Assembly: GCF_020360975.1 (NCBI RefSeq)
Contig: NW_025408670.1
Coordinates: 2,790,001 to 2,854,000 of the forward strand
From: Hirsutella rhossiliensis
Lineage: Eukaryota > Ascomycota > Sordariomycetes > Hypocreales > Ophiocordycipitaceae
Direction: 5' to 3'
DNA length: 64,000 nucleotides
Each line of letters begins with the position of its first letter. Positions within the stretch are counted from its first letter, which is position 1. Shown piece after piece: positions 23,576 through 33,103 of the stretch. Position numbers and translations under genes: made by a program. The notes beneath the pieces are model-generated. The model did not search any database, had not been told where the DNA came from, and saw only the letters and a list, made by a program, of their open reading frames with translations.

Positions 23576-24237
23576 CACATTGGATGGCCGCAGAGGTGCG
23601 CATGACGGCGAGGAGAGAGAAGTCAGGTACCGCCATATAGTATAGGCCAGCGTCAGCACCAAAGGGGGCTGCTTCATCTCGGTCCCTGATTATGATGAAT
23701 CAGGGAGCCACGCCACGCTGCCTTTGCACCGTCACATGCGCTCGCCGCCCGGGCCTCTATGCGCTTCAAGGACCCAACCACTCGACAGGCTGTTTCCGCC
23801 GCGGCGGTCCGGCCAAGCAAAAGACGCCGCTTGCTCGGCCCTGGCTTGCGACCCCCCCCCCGTCTCCCCCCATGATCTATCTCACTCACACATGTGACCT
23901 GTCACTTGGCCGACGAAATACAGAAGGAAGGAAAGCAAAGGGCAAAGGGAGGCAGATGCGTCCATCTTCGCCACCTTCCCCCCCCCCCTTCGTATTCGGC
24001 GGACGGGCCGGGCCGGGAGGACCCAGAAGGGAAGTGGCGAGCAAGGAAAAGGAGAGTAAAGGAGTCTCTATCCGCGGGCCACGTCCTGTATGCGCCACAC
24101 CTGCCTTCGTCGCTGATGATCGTCGATGAATGCCGATGAATGCCCCTCGCTTCATCCGTCAAGGGGATTCATCTCCAAATGCTTCCCCGCTGTGTTGCAC
24201 CCGTGCGTGCAGACTTTATCGAGCCCGCAGAAACGTG

Positions 24238-24252
24238 TGTGGTGTGTGTGTG

Positions 24253-24283
<31 letters not shown>

Positions 24284-24326
24284 ATCGTCGGGATACACAC
24301 ACACACACACGCACACACACACACAA
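24238..24326. repeat. Palindromic GT/AC microsatellite
   Basis: A (GT)n tract of about 45 bases ends in GTATC; a five-base centre (GTCGG, 24,287-24,291) follows; then GATAC starts an (AC)n tract of about 30 bases. Both arms carry one C/G interruption. The whole can fold into a long hairpin. Confidence 0.9.
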
Positions 24327-25817
24327 TACGTACTGTACATAATTACAGTACAGTACATACACGCCTGCACTCACAAACAACACCATCCAACAAGTATCGT
24401 CTCGGCAACAAGGCACCCACACACTCGGTCGTCCAAAGTCGACCCACCTCGCAGCTGCCGAGGTGGGTTGGCCTAGAGGCAGGGGGCCTTGCATCCCTCC
24501 AACCCTCCTCCGCCTCCTCCGCCTCCTCCGCCGCCGCTGCCGCCGCCTCTCCCGCCCCCATCAATGCCTTGCACGTTCTAGAACCAGAAACCTGGATACC
24601 ACCACCCGGCATCAGAGCATATATACAGATGTACCTGCCTAGGGCTGATCTAGAACACTCCCCAAAAGTCCTCCCTCTCGTCCGCTTCGCGAGCTGCATG
24701 TGCTGCCTGCCGGTGCCTCGTCCCCGACAACCCTTCCCGCCACGCGGCCCGCCTGTGCGCCGGCCACGCTTATCTGGGCCCCGGGCTGACAATGGTGGCC
24801 CAAAGCCTGGCTACTGCACCCGTCGTCGACGAGTTGGGCATCAAGCAGCGGGTGCTGCCCACCGACAATCGGACATGCTTTCCTGCTTTGCCTCGTGAGG
24901 ACGAGCATGGAGGATGTGGAAGCGTGGCTCGTCTCACCCTCGTCGGGTTCATGCTGTGCACACTTTGCTCGAAAACAAGCCCTCCCCCGTCGCACACAGG
25001 TGGCGAGCACGGCGTATGCGGGTGCAAAGGCCGTGGTGCATGCGACAAGCCGAGTCCGGGGTACAGACGCTGAGACTCCAGAGCCTGGGGGAATGTCTGT
25101 GCCTGGCCGTCGTCTCCGATCCTCTGTGTCGTGCCCGAGGCCGCGCGATACGAGCTCGTGTGCAGATGAAAGCCGCCACCGCCGAGGAGCTCACGACTCA
25201 AAAAGTACGAAGCGTGTAACTGCCTCGTAGGACGACGAAGCCACGAAAGCAAGCCATCGCCCACGCGCTGGGCAGCGGGAATCGGACCTGGTCTTGAATG
25301 CGGCAGAAGAACAAGGTGTCCGTCTCATCTGGAACGAAAAGATAATACATGCATGCCACAATGTACCTCTCCGTGGCCGCCGCCTCGCAAAGTCCGGGCC
25401 GCCCGCCGAAACCGGGGTTCATTCTCCCGCCCCACGACTCCACCAGTCCCATCCCGTCGGTTCTGCCCATGGCTTGATTCCTACTCCGTAGACGGGGAGT
25501 CATCGAGGATGGTGGTCATGGTCAACTTCATCGTGGTGGCAAAACTGCTTCCTGCATCATTTTTGACATGTGACGACACTTGCAAAGAGGCGCCCTGGCA
25601 ATGTCTCTCCTCCAGAAAGCTTCATTATCATTAAGGCTACAACGGTGGGACCAGCCAAACAGCTGCTTCCCCAAGTCTATCGCGCATGAGCCCATTTCAC
25701 CGGCAGCAGCCCTTGCCATGCCGGCATAGTATGGCAGCCATCCAGCACACCGACTTTTTCATCTTCTTGTTTTCCATTCTCCAAAAAACACACAAAAAGG
25801 AAAAGCCGCCGCGCCGC

Positions 25818-27091
25818 TCACGTCACCGTGTAGCCGCCGTCGACGCGCACATCGGCTCCCGTGACGTACTGGCTGGCGTTGGACAGCAAAAAGGTGACGG
25901 GCCCCATGAGGTCCTGCGGCTGGCCCATCTTGCCCTGGGGAATGAGCGACGTCCACTTCTGCTTGAGGTCGGGGTTCTCGTCGAGAATCTTTTGCGTCAG
26001 CGCCGTGAGCATGTAGCCGGGCGAGATGCAGTTGACGCGGATGCCGGCATGCGCCCACTCGACGGCGAGCGAGGCGGCCAGGTGGCGGACGCCAGCCTTG
26101 GCGGCGTTGTAGGGACTGTCGTCACGGTTAGCTCCGCTGGCCTTCTTCTCTCTTTTCCCCCTCACGAGGGACACGATTCCGGGAAAAGCAAGGCATACGC
26201 TTGGGGCTGGGGCACGTTGACAATGGACCCCGACATGCTGCCAATCATGACCATGCTGCCGGGACACTTGCGCTCCATGAGATGGCGGGCGACCGAGGTT
26301 GCAAAGAGGTAGGTTCCGTCGACGTTGACGGCCCACAGCTTGCGCATGCGGTCAATGGGGTAGTTGATGGCCTCGAAGTTCTTGGTGAAGCCGGCCGAGG
26401 TGACGAGATTGTCAATCTTGCCGTGCTCGGCAATGACCTCTGCGATGCAGGCGTCGACCGACGCGGGATCCGACACGTCGGCGTAGTGGGCCGTGACCTT
26501 GGGCACGCTGCGGGCGAGCGCCGCTTCAGCTGGCCATTCCACTCGGCGCAGAGGGGTATTCAGCTTACCGCTCGGCGTTGGGGTTCTCCTTGGTGAACGC
26601 CTCCATCAGCAGCTTGGTCTGCTTCTCGGCCTCGTCCTCTGCGGGCGCATGAGCGTTAGCCGAGCCGCGACTTGCGCCGGCAATGGTAGAGACAAAAGGA
26701 AAGGAAAACCCGCACTGTTCATGTCGACGAGAGCCAGATCGGCGCCCGAGTAGACCATGCCCTGCGCAATGACGAGCCCCAGGCCGCGCGCGCCGCCCGT
26801 GACGAGGCCGACGTTGCCGTCGAGGGAGAAGCTGGCGAGGGTGGGCTTGACGTACTGGCCCGGCAGGCCGCGGACGGGCTTCGAGGGGGGCAGCTCGTGC
26901 TCCTCGGGGTACTCAATCTCCACGTCGGAGTCGGTTCGCGCGTAGTGGCCGGGCTTGTTGCGTCGGGGGGGTCCGTCGTGCAGGCCTTTGCGCGCCGCGG
27001 CCACGGCCAGCAAAGGGCGGGCGCGCGAGGCGACGACGGGGCGCCGGCCGACGAGGGGGGCCAACAGGCGGCTGCTTTGTCTGGCGGCCAT
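25818..27091 (-). CDS. Short-chain dehydrogenase with mitochondrial presequence, D-arabinitol 2-dehydrogenase-like
   Basis: Exons 27091-26716, 26638-26569, 26507-26199 and 26115-25818 give 350 residues. The NAD(P) motif TGGARGLG lies at 98-105, the catalytic serine region GSMSGS at 238-243, and the active-site Y254-x3-K258 (PYNAAKAG) is restored exactly by splicing intron 3. RVNCISPGYM and the ending VDGGYTVT are typical of polyol dehydrogenases of the classical SDR group. The nearest type I know is fungal D-arabinitol/ribulose or sorbose/mannitol dehydrogenase; the substrate cannot be fixed from motifs. The first ~35 residues are Arg/Ala-rich without acid residues, a good matrix-targeting presequence, which is unusual for polyol dehydrogenases. 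The next genes, IVD and MCC, are also mitochondrial. Confidence 0.9.
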
Positions 27092-28771
27092 TGCGACAAA
27101 GGTGGGTGTGTTGGAAGCTATCGTGGTCTTGATGTGTCAAGGTGGACCGGTGGGAGGAAGGGCGATGACGAGTTGGTTTGGAACCGGAGAGCAGAGGCGG
27201 GAGGGGAAGAGAGGGAAAAAAAGAAAAGACGGGCAGCCGAGGTATGGAGGAGAAGGGAGAGGAGACGACGAAGAGGAGAAGAGGGGGGAGGGAGGAAATA
27301 TGGAGAGCTCGCCGGGTGGCGAATGGAGCCGACAATGTTGGATCAGGTTGAGCGAGGATCGTCGAGGAGCTCCGGCCCAATGACGCTCTCCACGGCAGGG
27401 TCCTTTGGCAAGGACGCGGGCAAGGCGAAAAGAATCGAGCTGGGGCGGTCGGGATGGTTGATGATGTATCCAAGTTCTACAGTGCAGTAGCGCTCTTGTC
27501 CCCGTCCTCTCGTGGATTGGCAGCAGGTTGGCGACACGCCCCGAGCTCTTCGGCGCCGCACCCCCTCAGGCGGCCCCTGTAGCACGCACCCCCTCCTCCC
27601 CTGCCGGCCTTCGCCTCGGCCCTCCCCCCCCTGAGCGGGGGCCCTCCGGCGAGGGCGGGGGAGCCGTCGAGCACTAAAAAAAGATGCAACGGGACGGGGA
27701 AGCCGTCCCGTACTACCTCGAGGCTCCAGCGGATGCGGTGGGGGATGGATACCAGGCCTCCAGTGCCGTGGGCGGTCCCTCGATGCACTGCAGCTGCGAG
27801 TCGAGAACCCCCCAGGCCCTCCCTCCTCCGTGGAGGGAAATTGATGCGATGCCACACTGGCTCGCCACGCCGAGTTTCATGGAAAACGGTCCCAGAACCC
27901 TTTTTCTCTCTTTCAAAGGTGCAATCGTTCTTGAGTCCCTTTTTTTTTTCGGGCCTCGGCGCTGTGGAGAAAGTGTAGGGGGGCCAAACAGTGGACATGC
28001 TTTGGTTCTCTCGATGTATGTACAGTGGGTGCCTACTCATGTACATACTGTACTGGGAGGCATTCCAACTGTCTTTACAGCAATGGACGGACGAGAAGAC
28101 TGCCTGCCTGCCTGCCCCCCTCCCGTCCAGGCTCCAAAAGCTGGGCGATAACTATTTGTTTCATACAAAGAGGCAACGCACAGGAACCAGGGGACCTTTA
28201 CCGCATGCTGATGCAGCATCGTCACCAGCGGGCATGGTCACGGGGCCCACGGCGTTTTTCACTCCCCCCCCCCGCAGCACCCCAGACCAACAACATCAAC
28301 CTTGCAGAGCACAGTGCCACCGTAGTATCCATTTCGCTGTAATTGGCTCTCGACTCCATTCACGATGCTTCAACCTGCAATGTAGCTGATCTAGACTTGC
28401 ACAACATGGCTCTGCAGGTCCATCCCGCTCGTCCACCGTCCGACGTTGATCTTTACCCTCGACGCCCAATACCAAACGCACTGTTTTGTGCTCTTCGACT
28501 CCCCCTGTCTTGCTACAGGGCCCATTGCTGATCTCTGGGACATGGCACGTCCAGTCACCAAAGGTCCTCCTTGCCCATGCAACCACCGCATCACATTTCT
28601 TGTATTCGTCCGTGTCCCGCCCATGCAGTTCAGCCGCCCAGACCGTCGTGAAACGCGATTGTTTGCCGAGCCCCCACGATGCCCGTTTCATCTGGCTCCA
28701 ACTCGGCCGCTTCGCACTCTGTTGGCATCGTCCCTCAAACTGCAAACCAGGCTCGACTCTTCCCGTCTCCT
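27092..28771. other. Intergenic: promoter of the SDR gene and 3' trailer of IVD
   Basis: No coding sequence was recognised. The left end is the purine-rich (on the + strand) leader of the SDR gene. GC-rich stretch at 27,530-27,660; T-run at 27,940-27,949; TACAGTG/GTACATACTGTACTG words at 28,021-28,052. Confidence 0.5.
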
Positions 28772-30160
28772 CTACGCATCCGCATACTCCTTGTTAAAAG
28801 CCCGGCCAATGACCATGCGCCTGATCTCCGACGTCCCGGCCCCAATCTCGTACAGCTTGGCACTGCGGACGTTTAGTTAGCCCCAGACCCGTAGGAAGAT
28901 GCGTAGGAAGATGCGTAGCAGCAGGGCACCCGAGCAGTGAGAGAGACGAGGAAAGACAACTCACTCGCGCAACAGCCGCGACGCCGGCATCTCCTCGACG
29001 TAGCCCATCCCCCCCAGCAGCTGGATGCAGTCGAGCGCGCACTCGGTCGCCCGCTCCGCCGCGTACAGGATGGCCCCCGCGCAGTCCTGCGTGCGCACCA
29101 GGCCCTGCTCGTCGACGCGGCGCGCCGTCGCGTACGTGTAGGCCCGCGACGCCTGCAGCTTGGTGTACATGTCGGCCAGCTTGCCCTGCACCAGCTGCTG
29201 GTGCGCAATGGGCGCGCCAAACTGCCGCCGCTGGTGCGCAAACGGCGCCGCCACGTCGAGCGACGCCTGCATCAGGCCCAGCGGGCCCGACGACAGCACC
29301 AGCCGCTCCAGGTCCAGCCCTTCCATGAGCACCCGCACGCCGCCGTCGACCCGGCCCAGCACGTGCTCGCTCGGCACGAAGACGCCGTCAAACGCCAGCT
29401 CGCCCGTGTTGCTGCCGCGCATGCCCATCTTGTCGAGCTTGCGCGCGCACGAGAAGCCCCGCGCCGTCTTCGTCTCCACCACAAACGCCGTGATGCCGCG
29501 CGAGCCCGCCTCGGGCTGCGTCTTGGCGTAGACGACCATGACGTCGGCGTCGGGCCCGTTGGTGATCCACATCTTGCTGCCGTCGAGCACGTAGCCCCCG
29601 TCGACGGCCGTCGCCGTCGTCCGCATGCTCACCACGTCGCTGCCCGCCCCGGACTCGGACATGGCCAGCGCCCCGACGCTCGTCCCCGCCACGAGGCCCG
29701 GCAGCCACCTGCGCTTCTGCTCCGCCGTGCCGTTGAGCTGGAGCTGGTTGACGCACAGCTGCGAGTGCGCCGCGTAGCTGAGCCCGATGGACCCGGACGC
29801 CCGCGACAGCTCCTCCATGACGACGCAGTGCGCCTGGTACCCCATCCCCAGCCCGCCCACCTCCTCGTCCGCCGTCATGCCCAGGAAGCCCGCCTCGCCC
29901 AGCTTGGACCACATGTCGTCGGGGAACGCGTTGCTCTTGTCCGTCAGCGCCGCCACCTCGGCCGATATCTCGCGCCGCGTAAATTCTTGTACCCGCTCCC
30001 GCAGCTCCTCCAGCTCCTCGCCCGTCGGCGGCACGAAGCCCTCGGGGTGCTTGGACGAGTGCCACCGCGCACCGCACATGGCCGTTTTTCCAAGCTGACG
30101 GCCCGCGGCAGGGCGGCTCAGCAGCAGCGCCGCCCTGCTCACCGTTCTGAGGCTGGCCAT
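28772..30160 (-). CDS. ivdA: Isovaleryl-CoA dehydrogenase, mitochondrial
   Basis: Exons 30160-28965 and 28862-28772 give 428 residues. It is an acyl-CoA dehydrogenase (FAD) that oxidises isovaleryl-CoA to 3-methylcrotonyl-CoA in leucine breakdown. Subtype is set by two points: the base-glutamate position of straight-chain enzymes is replaced ([12 protein letters not shown]), while the IVD-type catalytic glutamate is present in [15 protein letters not shown] (E285). Other family signatures are [10 protein letters not shown] (166-175) and [13 protein letters not shown]. The start at 30,160 gives an Arg/Ser-rich matrix presequence ([20 protein letters not shown]). The intron falls between the two last conserved blocks; the final exon restores [10 protein letters not shown]. 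It is divergent from the MCC beta gene with 392 bases between starts. Confidence 0.95.
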
Positions 30161-30552
30161 TGAGAGGGCTGCGCGCGAGACGTCTGCGGAGGAAAGTGAG
30201 AAAATAAGAAGTAGCAGGTGAAGAATTCGCGAAACGCTCTGGCGCCCGCGAGCAACAATGGAGAGCCGGCTGGAGAGAGGCGAGTTGGAGGAAGGTGTAG
30301 GAGGAGGGATTCGGCTGAGCCAAGGCCGGGCTAGGCCGGGCCTCATCAGCCGACAGACGCAAGCCCGGCTCAACGCGGCTTGTCGCGGCCCGCCAACCTT
30401 GCCCGAGTCTCACCCTCGCCCTCACCCTCGCCCTCACCCTCGCCCTCACCCTCGCCCTCACCCTCGCCTCTCTCCGCCCTCGCCATCATCACCTCTCCCA
30501 CTCCGAGACCCCAACCAACTTGCTCGGGCCCGGCCATTGGGAACCGTCAGTC
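30161..30552. promoter_or_regulatory. Shared divergent promoter of ivdA and mccB
   Basis: The 392 bases contain both leaders and the promoter of two leucine-catabolic genes. A 12-bp tandem repeat fills 30,411-30,470. Pathway logic suggests co-regulation by branched-chain amino acids, but I cannot name the binding factor from sequence. Confidence 0.7.
30411..30470. repeat. 12-bp tandem repeat CACCCTCGCCCT, 4 perfect plus 1 imperfect copy
   Basis: Units start at 30,411, 30,423, 30,435, 30,447 and 30,459; the last ends GCCTC. All pyrimidine-rich on the + strand. It sits about 85 bases upstream of the mccB start codon. Confidence 0.95.
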
Positions 30553-32517
30553 ATGTCCATATCGAGCTCGTCGCAGCAGGCGGCCCTCCGCCTGGCCTGC
30601 CGCCACCGCCGCCTCCTCCTCCCGCCCCGACTGCCGCCTCCTCACCCCCCTCGAGCGCCGCAACGACAAGCCCGCGCGGGCGTCGCCAGCCTCACGCCGC
30701 CGCACCAGGCCGCCGCCATCTCGCGCCTGCAGACGAGCGTCGACCCGGCCTCGGACGACTTCCGCCACAACGAGCGCCAGATGGCCGACGTCGTCGCCCG
30801 CATGCAGGAGCTGGCGCGCGCCGCCCAGCGCGGCGGACCCGACAAGGCGCGCGACAAGCACCTCGCCCGCAACAAGATGCTGCCCCGCGACCGTGTCGCC
30901 GCCCTCATCGACCCGGGCACCACCTTTCTCGAGCTTTCCCCCATGGCCGGCTACCAGCTGTACCCCGAGGCCGATGTCCCCGCCGGCGGCATCATCACCG
31001 GCGTCGGCGTCGTCGAGGGCGTCACCTGCGTCATTGTCGCCAACGATAGTACCGTCAAGGGCGGCACATACTATCCCATTACTGTCAAGAAGCACCTGCG
31101 CGCCCAGGCCGTTGCGCAGGAGAACAAGCTACCGTGAGTATCGTGCTGTTGCGCCCCCCCCCCTTTCCTCCCCCTACTCCGAGGCGAGAACGACAGGGCG
31201 AAAGACAATGTAAACTTGTGGGCTCGAGAATCTGAATCTCAGCAAGAGACGAGAGAATAAGAGTCTGGCTAACCCCGTCCAAGCTGCATCTACCTCGTCG
31301 ACTCGGGCGGCGCCAACCTCCCCCACCAGTCCGACGTCTTCCCCGACCAAAATCACTTTGGTCGCATCTTCTACAACCAGGCGCGCATGTCGGCCGCCGG
31401 CATCCCCCAGATCTCGGTCGTTATGGGCCCCTGCACCGCCGGCGGCGCCTACGTGCCCGCCATGAGCGACGAGTCCATCATCGTCCAGGACCAGGGCCAC
31501 ATCTTCCTCGCCGGCCCGCCCCTCGTCAAGGCCGCCACCGGCGAGGTCGTCTCCCCCGAGGACCTCGGCGGCGGCCGCATGCACTCGTCCGTCTCGGGCG
31601 TCACCGACTACCTGGCCGTCGACGACGCGCACGCCATCGTCCTTGCGAGGCGCTGCGTCTCCAACCTCAACTGGCCGACGACAACGAGGCAGAAGGCGAC
31701 AGAGGCCGTCGACGTCGACGACGCGCCCCTCTACAACCCCGACGAGCTGCTCGGCATCGCCTCCACGAACCTGCGCAAGCCCATGCCCATCCGCGAAATC
31801 ATCGCCCGGATCGTCGACGGCTCCCGCTTCTCCGAGTTCAAGCGCGACTTCGGCACCACGCTCGTCACCGGCTTCGCCTCCATCCACGGCCACCGCGTCG
31901 GCATCGTCGCAAACGACGGCATCCTCTTCGCCTCGTCCTCGGTCAAGGGCGCCCACTTTGTCGAGCTCTGCACCCAGCGCGGCATCCCCCTCGTCTTCCT
32001 CCAGAACATTGCCGGCTTCATGGTCGGCGCCGCCTCAGAGCGCGACGGCATCGCAAAGCACGGCGCAAAGCTCGTCACCGCCGTCGCCTGCGCAGACGTC
32101 CCCAAGTTCACCGTCGTCGTCGGCGGCTCCTACGGCGCCGGCAACTACGGCATGTGCGGCCGCGCCTACTCGCCGCGCTTCCTGTGGATGTGGCCAAACG
32201 CCCGCATCGGCGTCATGGGCGGCGAGCAGCTCGCCGCCGTCATGGAGACGGTCGGCCAAAAGGTCGATCCCCAACTCAAGGCCCGCATCGACCGCGAGAG
32301 CGACGCCACCTACTCGTCTGCTCGGCTCTGGGTATGTTCTTGCATCCTGCTTCTTCTACGCGGCTGCGACTAACATTGCTCGTGCGAGCACCAGGACGAC
32401 GGCATCATACCCCCACAACACACCCGCCGCTACCTCGCCCTTGGCCTCGACGCCGCCATGGGGGGACGCAACCAGGTAAAGCCGGGCGACACAAAGTATG
32501 GTGTCTTCAGGATGTAA
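30553..32517 (+). CDS. mccB: 3-Methylcrotonyl-CoA carboxylase beta subunit (carboxyltransferase), mitochondrial
   Basis: Exons 30553-31133, 31284-32331 and 32395-32517 give 583 residues. The carboxyltransferase domains are clear: [85 protein letters not shown] and [12 protein letters not shown]. It transfers carboxyl from biotin on the alpha subunit to 3-methylcrotonyl-CoA, the product of IVD. The N-terminus is Ser/Arg/Pro-rich, consistent with matrix import. The end DTKYGVFRM is the family ending. In Aspergillus nidulans mccA, mccB and ivdA are clustered; here no alpha subunit lies in this window. Intron 1 has 150 bases with a good GCTAAC branch. Confidence 0.95.
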
Positions 32518-33103
32518 GGAGAGGCGGCATCCGCCAGTCTATTCAATGCGCTCCAAGACCGGAGAGCCAGATTGGGAAACGGCCCGGCCTCGCCATCATC
32601 ACCACGGAATGGCCGTTGCAAGTGACTTCAAATATATATACACGTATATATATAAAGCTAAATAGAGGCCTCGCGGCCATGGCTCCGACCAGTCAGGCCA
32701 AGATGCGCGCTCTTGTCAACGTTGAATACTGGAGCAAATGCTCCTCTGCTGATGTACCAAGTCTAGCCTCATGGATGGTATCTCCAAACCCCCCCTTTCG
32801 TCTCTTTTGTCAACGCCAACGCTCATGTCGCTTCCGACTTGTAAATGCGGCAACCAAGAAACAGAGAGTGAAAAGAAATGAAAAAGAACAAAGTGAGTCC
32901 TCCAAATGGTATATACAAGATTTCCGCGCCGCCAGCAAGTCTTACCTCTCATCAGAATTATAGCTCGGAATTCGTACAGCCATGTTCCGTCGAACATGTT
33001 CCAAAAAAACATTAAGAGTTTGGTTGCCGGGCCTCAATAGTAGCCCTGCGTAAATAGGTTGTCGCAAATGTACATGCCCTTGAAAATCAGGGCAACAAAG
33101 ACA
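32518..33103. other. Intergenic between converging mccB and the EGF-like gene
   Basis: AT-rich stretch ATATATATACACGTATATATATA at 32,632-32,654 is a likely polyadenylation/termination region. No gene was recognised. Confidence 0.55.

Larger units (their letters stand above)
21897..25817. other. 3.9 kb gene-poor region with simple repeats
   Basis: No protein family was recognised on either strand. The left 0.3-1 kb should be the promoter of the 493-residue gene. The region holds purine-rich stretches (22,980-23,110), a G-run at 23,083-23,094, GGTAGGTAGGT and TGCCTGCCTGCC tandem runs at 23,268-23,330, the TACCTAGGTA palindrome at 23,479, ACAGTA repeats at 23,519-23,575, and a GT/AC palindromic microsatellite at 24,238-24,326. 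A GCC/CTCC tract lies at 24,505-24,550. Confidence 0.5.

Noticed and set aside
25198..25503. Possible small gene on the minus strand near the SDR gene
   Set aside because: Some hydrophobic stretches, but no family, no splice pattern and no consistent start; kept as spacer.
28937..30163. 408-codon plus-strand frame opposite ivdA
   Set aside because: His/Arg/Ala-rich product typical of the complement of GC-rich coding DNA; ivdA has catalytic motifs and a good intron.
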